A stretch of DNA of 64,000 nt from contig NZ_SLXA01000003.1 in the NCBI RefSeq assembly GCF_004340975.1, forward strand, positions 124,001 through 188,000, written 5' to 3'. Positions 19,029 to 27,096 of this stretch are shown here, one piece after another. Every line of letters starts with the position of its first letter. The first letter of the stretch is position 1. A program made the translations under genes and the position numbers. The notes beneath the pieces are model-generated. The model ran no database searches. It was not told the DNA's origin and saw nothing but the letters and a program-made list of their open reading frames with translations. Origin of the DNA: Frisingicoccus caecimuris (lineage in GTDB: Bacteria > Bacillota > Clostridia > Lachnospirales > Lachnospiraceae).

Positions 19029-20312
19029 GTGTCATCCTATCTGATATCTGGCGGCAGGCCGCTCAGCGGCCAGCTTCATGTGCATGGATCAAAAAATGCG
19101 GCTCTGCCCATTATTGCCGCATCACTTTTACATCAGGGAGTGACGGTCATCCGGGGATGTCCGGATATTCTGGATGTAAAATACATGGTGAGAATACTTC
19201 GCAGTATTGGCTGTGAGGTAGTTCATCAGGGAGATATGCTTCGCATTGATGCGTCGGAAATCCATCTGGAAAATCTTTCACGGGAATGTATTGGAAAGAT
19301 GCGTTCTTCAATTTTGCTTTTAGGAGCAGTGTTGGGGCGCTGCCATCATATGGTCCTGGATTATCCCGGAGGCTGTACCATAGGAGCGCGTCCGGTAGAT
19401 ATCCACCTGCGGGCTTTAGAACAGATGGGTGTACATATTGAGGAACAGGATAGGGAGATTTATTGTGAGACCGATGGATTATCAGGAGCGAGAATCGTAC
19501 TGCCTTATCCAAGTGTCGGAGCAACGGAGAATCTGATGATGGCCGGAGCAATGGCCGAGGGAATTACATGGATACAAAATGCGGCGAAGGAACCGGAAGT
19601 GACAGACCTTGCCGGTTTTCTGGAGGCGATGGGTGTAAGTATTTACGGCGCCGGGACGGACAGAATCGGCATTTTGGGCAAATGTCCGTTGCGGGACACT
19701 GAATACACGGTCATGACAGATCGGATTGTCGCTGGTACCTATCTGTTAGCAGCTGCCGGAAGCGGCGGCGAAATTGAACTTTTTGATGTGGCAGAGCAGC
19801 ATATCCACTGCCTGCTGCATTTATGTGAAGCCATGGGGTGTGAAGTCCGAATGACGGACCGGGGAATTTTTCTCAAATCTGCCCGGAGGCTTTTTGCGAT
19901 TGAAGATATTCATACCCAACCATTTCCGGGGTTTCCAACGGATCTGCAATCTCAACTGATGGCGGTCCTCTCCACAGCCAGGGGAGAAACTACGATTTAT
20001 GAGCATATTTTTGAAAATCGTTTCCGGACGGCTGAAGAACTTCGGAAAATGGGGGCGGATATACAAATAAAAAATAACAGGGCTGTGATCTGCGGCGTCG
20101 GAAAATTAAAGGGCTGTCATGTATCTGCAAGAGATTTGCGGGGCGGAGCGGCGCTCATAATTGCGGGCCTGATGGCGGAAGGTGATACTATCGTCGAGAA
20201 CTCCATCTTTGTAGAACGTGGTTATCAGGATATATGCAAAGATTTGACACAACTTGGTGCAGAAATTCGACATTGCAGGGATACCCGTAAGGGTGAGATT
20301 ATTGGAAAATAG
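19029..20312 (+). CDS. murA: UDP-N-acetylglucosamine 1-carboxyvinyltransferase MurA
   Basis: First committed enzyme of peptidoglycan synthesis, adding enolpyruvate from PEP to UDP-GlcNAc; the target of fosfomycin. The inverse alpha/beta-barrel protein has 427 residues. The catalytic cysteine, the residue alkylated by fosfomycin, is Cys116 in YPGGCTIGARPVDIHL. The N-terminal GSKNAALPI and later PYPSVGATENLMMA and FPTDLQSQ blocks are typical. It starts with GTG after CGGAGG. Its location between ftsW and ftsQ replaces the usual murG-murC pair. Confidence 0.96.
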   Translation: MSSYLISGGRPLSGQLHVHGSKNAALPIIAASLLHQGVTVIRGCPDILDVKYMVRILRSIGCEVVHQGDMLRIDASEIHLENLSRECIGKMRSSILLLGAVLGRCHHMVLDYPGGCTIGARPVDIHLRALEQMGVHIEEQDREIYCETDGLSGARIVLPYPSVGATENLMMAGAMAEGITWIQNAAKEPEVTDLAGFLEAMGVSIYGAGTDRIGILGKCPLRDTEYTVMTDRIVAGTYLLAAAGSGGEIELFDVAEQHIHCLLHLCEAMGCEVRMTDRGIFLKSARRLFAIEDIHTQPFPGFPTDLQSQLMAVLSTARGETTIYEHIFENRFRTAEELRKMGADIQIKNNRAVICGVGKLKGCHVSARDLRGGAALIIAGLMAEGDTIVENSIFVERGYQDICKDLTQLGAEIRHCRDTRKGEIIGK

Positions 20313-20323
20313 GTGGATATACC

Positions 20324-21199
20324 GTGGATAAGAATTATTATCAGGATGAAGAGCTTGAAGAGTTTGAAGAATTTGAAGATTTTGAAGATTTAGAACAGGA
20401 ATTGGAAAATGATGAAGATGGGGAAGCCGTTTGGGATAAGGAAAGGGATAGAAGAACTATTCCAAAACGCCATCGCGGACTGAAAATCATTGCTGGCATA
20501 TTTATCATTTTGGCGGTGGCCGTGGGTGTTGTGATCTATGGCTTTCGTTTGGAGGAAGTCCGGGTGATCGGTAATAAAAATTACACGGCCGATGAAATTA
20601 AAACACGGATTGGCTTTCCTGAAGATGCTCCGAACACATTAATCTGTTATTTGAAATATTTCAGGTACAAAGTGGAGGATATTCCATTTCTGGAAGATGT
20701 TCAGGTGAAAATAGAAAATAGAAATATGATCTGTATTGAAGTTGGTGAGACGGATATTCTTGGATGCCTGAAAGAGGGAAAAAACTATTTCTATTTTGAT
20801 GATAATGGTGTGGTTCAGGAGGTGTTGTCTGAGCGGAGGGATACAGTTCCGCTGATCACAGGTGCTGAAGCCGGCGACCTGGAGATCGGTCAGACTATAT
20901 CCATAGAAAATCGGACAGTCTACAAAGGAGTAATAGAATTATGCCAGCTGCTTGTGGATCATGATATTGCCCCAGAAGAGATAGAGATTGGAGAAGATGG
21001 ATATTTTACAGTCTATATAAATGAAGCAATCCGGATAGGGTTTGGAGCGCCGGTTCTGTTGGAAGGAAAAGCCACAGAATTGGCCAATATACTGCCAGAA
21101 CTCCTTAATATGCAGGAAACAGACCAGATTCGGGGAATATTGCATCTGGAGAACTATGATTCGACAAAAAATTCTATTATATTTACGAAAGAAAATTAA
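20324..21199 (+). CDS. ftsQ: Division protein FtsQ/DivIB with POTRA domain
   Basis: Bitopic divisome protein, 291 residues. The cytosolic N-terminus (residues 1-45) is extraordinarily acidic, mostly Glu, Asp and Phe. A helix (IIAGIFIILAVAVGVVIYGF, about 51-70) is followed by the POTRA domain (LEEVRVIGNKNYTADEI) and the beta domain (VQEVLSERRDTVPLITG). GTG start after AGGTGG, eleven bases after murA. It bridges to ftsZ, which has its own promoter. Confidence 0.9.
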   Translation: MDKNYYQDEELEEFEEFEDFEDLEQELENDEDGEAVWDKERDRRTIPKRHRGLKIIAGIFIILAVAVGVVIYGFRLEEVRVIGNKNYTADEIKTRIGFPEDAPNTLICYLKYFRYKVEDIPFLEDVQVKIENRNMICIEVGETDILGCLKEGKNYFYFDDNGVVQEVLSERRDTVPLITGAEAGDLEIGQTISIENRTVYKGVIELCQLLVDHDIAPEEIEIGEDGYFTVYINEAIRIGFGAPVLLEGKATELANILPELLNMQETDQIRGILHLENYDSTKNSIIFTKEN

Positions 21200-21208
21200 A
21201 AGAAACGG

Positions 21209-21237
21209 TTGATTATTTTTACGAAAAACTATATTAT
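21209..21237 (+). promoter_or_regulatory. Sigma-A promoter of ftsZ
   Basis: TTGATT (21209-21214), 17-base spacer, TATTAT (21232-21237) in the ftsQ-ftsZ gap. It allows ftsZ to be made at a higher level than the upstream cluster. Confidence 0.65.
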
Positions 21238-21294
21238 ATAATATGATAGTGCAAATTGAGAAAAAAGATATTAATATTAAAAGGAGGAACTACC

Positions 21295-22422
21295 TTGCTT
21301 GAGATAAAAACAAACGAAATGGATGCAGCAGCTAAAATACTTGTCATTGGTGTCGGCGGTGCCGGAAATAATGCAGTAAATCGAATGATCGAAGAAAATA
21401 TTGTCGGTGTAGAATTCATTGGCGTAAATACAGATAGACAGGCTTTACAGTTATGCAAGGCCAATCAGCTTGTTCAGATTGGCGAAAAGTTGACAAAGGG
21501 ACTTGGCGCTGGAGCAAAACCGGAAGTAGGAGCAAAGGCTGCTGAGGAAAGCGTGGATGAATTGACAAAATTGATCGAAGGCGCCGATATGGTATTTGTT
21601 ACCTGCGGTATGGGCGGCGGCACAGGTACTGGTGCAGCTCCGGTAGTTGCAGGTATTGCAAAGAGCCTGGGATGTCTGACGGTTGGTGTTGTTACAAAAC
21701 CTTTCCGTTTTGAAGCAAAGCAGAGAATGGTAAATGCCAATATGGGTATCGAAAATCTGAAAGAAAATGTAGATACATTGATTATCATTCCAAATGATAA
21801 ATTACTTGAAATTGTTGATCGTCGGACTTCTATGCCGGAAGCTCTGAAAAAAGCGGATGAAGTATTGCAGCAGGGTGTTCAGGGTATCACTGACCTGATC
21901 AATGTTCCAGGACTGATCAACCTTGACTTTGCAGATATCCAGACAGTCATGAAAGACAAGGGTATTGCCCATATCGGTATCGGTGAAGGTCATGGTGATG
22001 AAAAAGCTCTGGATGCTGTGAAACAGGCTACGACAAGTCCATTGCTTGAGACAACGATTGAAGGTGCCACAGATATCGTTATTAATATCTCCGGTGATAT
22101 CGGCCTTATTGAAGCAAACGAAGCGGCTATGTATGTTGAAGAGCTGGCGGGCGAATCTGCAAACATCATCTTTGGTGCGATGTATGATGAAAGCACACCG
22201 GATACATGTTCGATCACAGTTATCGCAACTGGCCTGGAAGCACAGGAGAGTGCCGGACAGACTTCGACTTTCATGAAGAAAGCAAATGAGCGTCCAGCAT
22301 TTAACAGCGGTGCATCTTCATTCAAGACATCGGCTCCGACTCAGAGAACACCGATCACAAAGAGTGAGACGACTGTTGGTACAAGTACCATCCAGATTCC
22401 AAGTTTCTTACAGAAGAAATAA
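21295..22422 (+). CDS. ftsZ: Cell division GTPase FtsZ
   Basis: Tubulin-like GTPase that forms the Z ring. The GTP-binding blocks [13 protein letters not shown] and the signature [10 protein letters not shown] are intact, as is the T7 synergy-loop region [15 protein letters not shown]. The short variable linker ends in the conserved partner-binding tail IPSFLQKK, which normally contacts FtsA, SepF and others. I start at TTG 21295, seven bases after AAGGAGG, giving ~375 residues; the frame is open to 21256 but that ATG has no ribosome site. ftsA is missing next to it. Confidence 0.97.
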   Translation: MLEIKTNEMDAAAKILVIGVGGAGNNAVNRMIEENIVGVEFIGVNTDRQALQLCKANQLVQIGEKLTKGLGAGAKPEVGAKAAEESVDELTKLIEGADMVFVTCGMGGGTGTGAAPVVAGIAKSLGCLTVGVVTKPFRFEAKQRMVNANMGIENLKENVDTLIIIPNDKLLEIVDRRTSMPEALKKADEVLQQGVQGITDLINVPGLINLDFADIQTVMKDKGIAHIGIGEGHGDEKALDAVKQATTSPLLETTIEGATDIVINISGDIGLIEANEAAMYVEELAGESANIIFGAMYDESTPDTCSITVIATGLEAQESAGQTSTFMKKANERPAFNSGASSFKTSAPTQRTPITKSETTVGTSTIQIPSFLQKK

Positions 22423-22434
22423 TATTTAGCACAA

Positions 22435-22479
22435 AATGCCTCAGGAAATCCCGTCAAACGGTTTCCTGAGGCATTTTTT
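22435..22479 (+). terminator. Strong intrinsic terminator after ftsZ
   Basis: Fourteen-base stem AATGCCTCAGGAAA (22435-22448) with TTTCCTGAGGCATT (22462-22475), an inner CCGT/ACGG pair and a run of T. It closes the dcw cluster 13 bases after the ftsZ stop. Confidence 0.9.
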
Positions 22480-22637
22480 CATGGGAAAAGGAAGGAAAAA
22501 CCATCCTGAATTTGGAAGAGTAGTTGCGGGATGCTTTTTCTTATTCACGTCGGTCTATATAGGTAAGCACTGCGAAAATCACCAAAATGATGGAGATTCG
22601 TTTTGCATTTCTGGCGACACGACCGGACTTCATTAAT

Positions 22638-22696
22638 AACAAAAAAGTGTTCTTTGAAAAACCGTTTCAAGGTTTGGAAAAGAACACTTTTTTGTT
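22638..22696. terminator. Long perfect hairpin, bidirectional terminator
   Basis: Eighteen-base perfect arms, left 22638-22655 and right 22679-22696, with an inner AAACC/GGTTT pair. The arm ends are T-rich on both strands. It insulates the sporulation block from the dcw cluster. Between this hairpin and the ftsZ terminator (22480-22637) I see only a 30-codon minus-strand open frame without a ribosome site. Confidence 0.8.
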
Positions 22697-22755
22697 TTCT
22701 TTTTTGCACGTTTTGTAGAAAGCGGCGGAAACATTTTATGGAACCGGGACAACCG

Positions 22756-22789
22756 TTTGACAAAATATTTTTCTCCTTTGCGTTATAAT
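22756..22789 (+). promoter_or_regulatory. Spo0A-type sigma-A promoter of the spoIIGA-sigE unit
   Basis: TTGACA (22757-22762) and TATAAT (22784-22789) are both perfect but lie 21 bases apart instead of 17. B. subtilis spoIIG is the classic promoter with a 22-base spacer that needs Spo0A~P. The -35 element lies inside TTTGACAAA, whose reverse complement TTTGTCAAA fits the 0A box. A further TTGTCAAA occurs at 22837-22844. The assignment to Spo0A is inference from layout. Confidence 0.7.
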
Positions 22790-22835
22790 AGGATCAATCA
22801 TTTTCAGGAGGTGATTTGAACCCGTTATTAACCGC

Positions 22836-23351
22836 TTGTCAAATAGAATAAAGTTTTCTTTCTCACATTCTCATCCGATAAAATCTGTTCACCACCAGAT
22901 TCTTTTATGCGGGTGCTTCTTTCTGATCGGAAGTTTGTGCCCAATCATTTTCTACCACACCCATTTTACAAGAGAATATCGATTAAAAAATTGCAGTGGA
23001 AATCTACAAATACATCTGAACGGACGTATTGTGACCATCAAAGCGCTTTTAGATACGGGAAATTGTTTATATGAACCGCTGACCGGCAAACCGGTTTGTC
23101 TGGTGGAATATGGACGTCTAAAGACCTGCCTGAAGAATGGAACGGTTATTCCGGGAATTCGGGCGATTCCGTATCACTCCATTGGGAAAAAACATGGAGT
23201 GCTACTGGGAGTTACGGTGGATAAGCTGATTTTTCAAAATCAGGGACGAAAATATGAGCAGAGTGGGTGCATTGTTGGCATTTATAAAGGAAAACTTAGC
23301 CAAAGTGGGGAATTTAGTGCTATTGTGCATCCGGATATTCTGAAAAAGTAA
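22836..23351 (+). CDS. spoIIGA: SpoIIGA-like sigma-E processing protease, N-terminally truncated
   Basis: Membrane aspartic protease that in Firmicutes cleaves pro-sigma-E. The C-terminal protease domain is recognisable: IKALLDTGNCLYEPLTGKPV with catalytic Asp73-Thr-Gly, then IPYHSIGKKHGVLLG. The protein is only 171 residues against ~300 for the family; four of the usual five N-terminal helices are missing and one hydrophobic stretch remains (ILLCGCFFLIGSLCPIIFY, ~22-40). The start is doubtful: a strong AGGAGGTGA (22806-22814) stands 21 bases before TTG 22836, and the TTG properly spaced from it (22816) opens a frame that stops after 11 codons. This suggests an internal deletion or frame change. 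sigE follows 21 bases after its stop. Confidence 0.7.
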   Translation: MSNRIKFSFSHSHPIKSVHHQILLCGCFFLIGSLCPIIFYHTHFTREYRLKNCSGNLQIHLNGRIVTIKALLDTGNCLYEPLTGKPVCLVEYGRLKTCLKNGTVIPGIRAIPYHSIGKKHGVLLGVTVDKLIFQNQGRKYEQSGCIVGIYKGKLSQSGEFSAIVHPDILKK

Positions 23352-23372
23352 TGTGTGCGGAAGGAGCAAGTT

Positions 23373-24113
23373 ATGATATGTAGTGCAGCATTACCGGGAA
23401 AATTCCGATACGCGGCGCGTCGGAATCCTCAGAAGATGATTCGTCAAAGTGGTGGAGATATTTTTTATATCGGAGGCGCAGATGTATTGCCGGTGCCATT
23501 GGAAAATGAAGCTGAGGCGGAAGCTATAGGAATGCTTGGAACGGAAAAGGAAAAGGATGGCCGGGCAGTACTGATTGAACACAATCTGAGACTGGTTGTA
23601 TACATTGCCAGAAAATTTGACAATACGGGAATCGGCGTGGAAGATTTAATATCTATAGGAACAATTGGACTGATCAAAGCGATTAATTCATTTAATCCGG
23701 AAAAAAATATTAAGCTGGCGACTTATGCGTCGCGTTGTATTGAAAATGAAATATTAATGTATTTGCGGAGGAATAATAAGACGCGCATGGAAGTGTCCAT
23801 TGACGAGCCGCTGAATGTCGACTGGGATGGCAATGAACTTCTTTTGTCAGATATTCTTGGCACAGAAGAGGATGTTATTTATAAAGGCATTGAGGGAGAA
23901 GTTGACCGTATGCTTTTAAATAAAGCAATTGATAAGCTGTCTCCAAGAGAGCAGACGATCATCAAGCTGCGTTTTGGGCTGAATACGAAGGACGGATATG
24001 AACGGACACAGAAGGAAGTAGCAGATCTGCTCGGCATTTCTCAATCCTATATATCACGTCTGGAGAAAAAAATTATGAACCGGTTAAAAAAAGAAATCAG
24101 CAAAATGAGTTGA
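23373..24113 (+). CDS. sigE: RNA polymerase sporulation sigma factor SigE
   Basis: Mother-cell-specific sigma factor, made as an inactive precursor. Region 2 is seen in [16 protein letters not shown] and the core-binding [16 protein letters not shown], region 4 in [14 protein letters not shown] and the helix-turn-helix [20 protein letters not shown]. The N-terminal ~25 residues before the region 1.2-like [14 protein letters not shown] form the expected pro-sequence. About 246 residues. ATG 23373 follows AAGGAG; the GTG at 23355 lies upstream of that site. It follows the SpoIIGA-like gene in the normal order. Confidence 0.95.
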   Translation: MICSAALPGKFRYAARRNPQKMIRQSGGDIFYIGGADVLPVPLENEAEAEAIGMLGTEKEKDGRAVLIEHNLRLVVYIARKFDNTGIGVEDLISIGTIGLIKAINSFNPEKNIKLATYASRCIENEILMYLRRNNKTRMEVSIDEPLNVDWDGNELLLSDILGTEEDVIYKGIEGEVDRMLLNKAIDKLSPREQTIIKLRFGLNTKDGYERTQKEVADLLGISQSYISRLEKKIMNRLKKEISKMS

Positions 24114-24242
24114 AAACCTCTTTTTTGTCAAGCCCCAATAATTTTTTTATTTTTAAGAAAACCGTATAATAAAATTTCATAATGTGAAAAATCTTTACTG
24201 TACTTCAGTTGACAAACAAGTGTGGTAAGGAGGATTCTTATT

Positions 24243-25022
24243 ATGGCTCAGGGTAAGGTTGAAATATGCGGTGTTAATACGTCAAAGCTTCCTCTCCTTA
24301 AAGAAGAGGAGAAGGAAGCTTTGTTTTTACGTATTAAAGCAGGAGATATGGAGGCAAAGGAAGAATATATCAAGGGAAATCTCCGACTGGTACTCAGTGT
24401 CATTAAACGTTTTTCCAACAGCAATGAAAATCCGGATGATTTATTTCAGGTTGGCTGTATCGGGTTGATGAAAGCTATCGACAATTTTGACTTGAGCCAG
24501 GGAGTAAAATTCTCGACTTACGCCGTACCGATGATCATTGGTGAAATCCGACGGTATCTTCGGGATAATAACAGTATCAGGGTGAGCCGCTCTCTCCGTG
24601 ATACTGCCTATAAAGCAATTTATGCCAGAGAGGCATTTATCAAAAAGAATAACCGGGAACCCTCGGTCATGGAGGTGGCCGGGGAAATTGGTATCAGCAA
24701 AGAGGATATTGTTTTTGCCATGGATGCGATTCAGAGTCCCGTATCTTTATATGAACCGGTATATACGGAAGGCGGCGATAAACTGTGTATTATGGACCAG
24801 GTCAGGGACCCGAAAAACACGGAGGCAGCCTGGGTTGAGAATATTGCCTTGCAGGAAGCCATAAATAAGCTTGGTGACAGGGAGCGGAAAATTATCAAAA
24901 TGCGTTTTTATCAGGGAAAAACTCAGATGGAAGTGGCCTCAGAACTTTCCATATCCCAGGCGCAGATTTCCAGAATTGAAAAAAATGCTCTGAAAAGTAT
25001 GCGAAATTATCTTCAACAATAA
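24243..25022 (+). CDS. sigG: RNA polymerase sporulation sigma factor SigG
   Basis: Late forespore sigma factor, ~259 residues. The N-terminus KVEICGVNTSKLPLL is the near-invariant signature of SigG and includes the stretch involved in its control by anti-sigma factors. Region 2 (NPDDLFQVGCIGLMKAI) and region 4 (TQMEVASELSISQAQISRIE) are complete. ATG 24243 follows AAGGAGG at nine bases. The 130-base gap after sigE holds a candidate GTATA/GTGAAAAATC pair that could be read by SigF; I regard that as weak. Order spoIIGA-sigE-sigG is as in Bacillus. Confidence 0.96.
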   Translation: MAQGKVEICGVNTSKLPLLKEEEKEALFLRIKAGDMEAKEEYIKGNLRLVLSVIKRFSNSNENPDDLFQVGCIGLMKAIDNFDLSQGVKFSTYAVPMIIGEIRRYLRDNNSIRVSRSLRDTAYKAIYAREAFIKKNNREPSVMEVAGEIGISKEDIVFAMDAIQSPVSLYEPVYTEGGDKLCIMDQVRDPKNTEAAWVENIALQEAINKLGDRERKIIKMRFYQGKTQMEVASELSISQAQISRIEKNALKSMRNYLQQ

Positions 25023-25034
25023 AAATATTTTAAT

Positions 25035-25080
25035 AAAGAACGCCGGACAGGAAATTAATCCCGTGTCCAGCGTTCTTTTT
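25035..25080. terminator. Terminator after sigG, overlapping the end of a convergent gene
   Basis: AAAGAACGCCGGACA (25035-25049) pairs with TGTCCAGCGTTCTTT (25064-25078) except at the two central positions, followed by more T. The right arm encodes the last codons of the convergent small gene. Confidence 0.8.
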
Positions 25081-25354
25081 CATCTTTATATTTTATATTC
25101 AGCCAGTTGACGGCCTGGGTCAGTCCTTCCGGCGAAAATTCGAAGGTTTCCCACGTCTTTTTTGTCTCGTCGGTTTTGTCAAAACAAAAGGGCTGAGGCC
25201 ATATACAGATTTTTAAGACGATTTTTTTCTCTTCTGAATTCTCAGCAAGAGGGATTTCTGATTTTTCCATTCGGTATCGCATTCCCTGATAGCTGCCGGT
25301 AAAGGGTTCCTTTTTTAAAAAGGAAATGGGCATAACATCTTTGATATCAATCAT
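25055..25354 (-). CDS. Small protein of unknown function coupled to hisA
   Basis: A 99-residue soluble protein with no motif I can name. It begins MIDIKDVMPISFLKKEPF, has a central hydrophobic strand (KIVLKICIWPQPF) and ends with a charged helix (LTQAVNWLNIKYKDEKERW). Such short proteins in Lachnospiraceae are often labelled GNAT-like in databases, but no acetyl-CoA motif is visible. Its ATG overlaps the hisA stop (ATGA), with GAGGTGG as ribosome site inside hisA, so translation is coupled. The last codons double as a terminator arm. Confidence 0.75.
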   Translation of the reverse strand: MIDIKDVMPISFLKKEPFTGSYQGMRYRMEKSEIPLAENSEEKKIVLKICIWPQPFCFDKTDETKKTWETFEFSPEGLTQAVNWLNIKYKDEKERWTRD

Positions 25355-26142
25355 AATGCCACCTCGTTTTCTGTTCCAAGATATTTGACAGTTTCATAGG
25401 GAATCGGACCGCCGAACAAATCCAGCGCGCTGCCGATGGTCACATTGATATGGTTCTGTCCCAGTTCTTTTAATATGCGAAGGTCCTCAAAAGAACCCAC
25501 TCCGCCTGCATAGGTGACCGGACGGGCAGTAAAGCTGCCGAGGAGCTCTGCCAATGGCTTTTCAATACCGGAGGCCTTGCCTTCCACATCGACAGCGTGA
25601 ATTAAAAATTCATCACAGTATGGGGACAGCATTTCCATAGTTTCCAGGTTCATTTTCACAGATGTAAACTTTTGCCAACGGTCAGTGACAATATAATAGT
25701 CGTTGTCCTTTTTTCGGCAGCTTAAATCGAGAACAAGATGTTCGTTGCCGATCAGTCCCGCCAGATCCTTCAAACGGTCAAAATGGATTTTACCATCCTT
25801 AAAGACATAAGAAGTTACAATGACATGGGAAGCTCCTGCATCCAGGAAACGGCGGGCATTTCCGGGATGAATACCGCCTCCAATCTGAAGTCCGCCCGGA
25901 TAGGCTGTCAGGGCGCCGAGGGCCTGAGCCACATCTGCCTCATAGTATTCCGAAGATTCCGGGTTCAGCAAAATGATATGACCGCCGTGGATCCCATCTT
26001 TCCTGTATTGGCTGGCATACCAGGCCGCATCCTGTTCCGACACAAAATTTTCTTTAGCCTGGTTGCCTGCATCCTTTAAACTGCCGCCGACAATCTGTTT
26101 CACTTTGCCATTATGTATATCGATACATGGTCTGAATTGCAT
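25351..26142 (-). CDS. hisA: Eukaryotic-type ProFAR isomerase HisA
   Basis: Isomerises phosphoribosylformimino-AICAR phosphate in histidine biosynthesis. It resembles the fungal/plant HIS6 branch more than usual bacterial HisA: it starts MQFRPCIDIHNGKVKQIVGG, has the long HIILLNPESSEYY and LDLSCRKKDNDYYIVTDRWQ segments, and ends with YAGGVGSFEDL and NVTIGSALDLFGG. The barrel has the catalytic Asp pair (PCID and LDLS). About 263 residues from ATG 26142, preferred over ATG 26148 for ribosome-site spacing. No other his gene is in the window, so it stands outside a his operon here. Confidence 0.88.
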   Translation of the reverse strand: MQFRPCIDIHNGKVKQIVGGSLKDAGNQAKENFVSEQDAAWYASQYRKDGIHGGHIILLNPESSEYYEADVAQALGALTAYPGGLQIGGGIHPGNARRFLDAGASHVIVTSYVFKDGKIHFDRLKDLAGLIGNEHLVLDLSCRKKDNDYYIVTDRWQKFTSVKMNLETMEMLSPYCDEFLIHAVDVEGKASGIEKPLAELLGSFTARPVTYAGGVGSFEDLRILKELGQNHINVTIGSALDLFGGPIPYETVKYLGTENEVAL

Positions 26143-26229
26143 TTTCATACACCTCACTGGAATTATGAGAAAAATTATAGTATAATTTACTCCGTATTGC
26201 AAGAAAAAGGAAAGTAAGGAGCGATCAGA

Positions 26230-26724
26230 ATGGCAAAAAAGAAAGATGCCGATATCAATAAAACGAATGCCATGCGGCTTTTAGAGCAGGCAGGCATAGC
26301 TTTTCGGATAGAAACCTATGAATTTGATGAAGAACATTTGAGCGGAGAGCACGTGGCTTCCCAGGTCAGCCTTCCGGCGGACCAGATTTTCAAAACCCTT
26401 GTTGTTCGTGGGGATAAGCAGGGCATCATGGTTTTTTGTGTTCCGGTAACTATGGAGCTGGATTTGAAAAAGGCAGCGAAAGCGGCCGGAGATAAAAAAA
26501 TTGAAATGACCCATGTCAAAGAATTGCTTGGCTTGACCGGTTATATACGCGGCGGCTGTTCGCCTATTGGTATGAAGAAAAAATACCCGACATGGATTGA
26601 TGAAACGGCCATGCTTTATGACGAGATCGCTGTCAGCGGCGGTGTCCGGGGAATGCAGATTATTATTCATCCGGAAGAATTAAAAGATTTTACCGAGGCA
26701 GTTTATGCAGATGTTACCCAATAA
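26230..26724 (+). CDS. ybaK: Cys-tRNA(Pro)/Cys-tRNA(Cys) deacylase YbaK
   Basis: Editing enzyme that removes cysteine mischarged on tRNA-Pro. The 164-residue YbaK/ProX-like domain shows VVRGDKQGIMVFCVPV, the catalytic-lysine region (KAAKAAGDKKIEMTHV) and GYIRGGCSPIGMKKKYPTWID, a strong YbaK signature. A ribosome site AAGGAG precedes the ATG. It is divergent from hisA across a 88-base gap. Confidence 0.93.
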   Translation: MAKKKDADINKTNAMRLLEQAGIAFRIETYEFDEEHLSGEHVASQVSLPADQIFKTLVVRGDKQGIMVFCVPVTMELDLKKAAKAAGDKKIEMTHVKELLGLTGYIRGGCSPIGMKKKYPTWIDETAMLYDEIAVSGGVRGMQIIIHPEELKDFTEAVYADVTQ

Positions 26725-26804
26725 AAAGTAAAAGCAAATCCGGTGGTCACCGGACGGAAAGTGGCGCATAACATAAAATTAAGAAGTATTTTATGGGGTG
26801 CAGC

Positions 26805-27065
26805 ATGCGTATTTGCGAACTTCGCCAGAAAGAAGTCATTAATGTTCGGGATTGTCAGCGCATTGGTTTTGTGGTGGATGTGGAATTTGATCCCAAGACG
26901 GGAAACATTTGTCAGCTGATCATTCCCGGTCAGGGAAAATGGTGCGGTCTTCTGGGCAGGGACACAGAATATGTAATTGGCTGGAAATGCGTCCGGCAGA
27001 TTGGTGCGGATATCATTCTGGTGGACGTTTGCATGGAGGAGATCATGCGCCATTGCGAAGGATAA
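26805..27065 (+). CDS. YlmC/YmxH family sporulation-associated PRC-barrel protein
   Basis: Small protein of ~86 residues of the YlmC/YmxH family, a PRC-barrel-like fold found in spore-forming Firmicutes. Typical blocks are MRICELRQKEVINVRDC, RIGFVVDVEFDPKTG and the KCVRQIGADIILVDV end. Its exact role is unknown. ATG 26805 is chosen from the family start; the frame opens at 26793. It lies between ybaK and a long palindrome, without an evident terminator apart from that structure. Confidence 0.85.
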   Translation: MRICELRQKEVINVRDCQRIGFVVDVEFDPKTGNICQLIIPGQGKWCGLLGRDTEYVIGWKCVRQIGADIILVDVCMEEIMRHCEG

Positions 27066-27096
27066 AAAAGAACAATAAAAGCGGACAAAAATAATG

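Noticed and set aside
22541-22633. Minus-strand open frame of 30 codons with a hydrophobic centre (RISIILVIFAVLTYIDRRE end)
   Set aside because: It looks like a tiny membrane peptide, but no ribosome site precedes the ATG and it lies between two terminators; kept only as a note.
22816-22851. TTG start best spaced from the AGGAGGTGA upstream of spoIIGA
   Set aside because: The frame encodes only 11 codons (MNPLLTACQIE) and stops. I treat it as evidence of a changed gene start, not as a gene.
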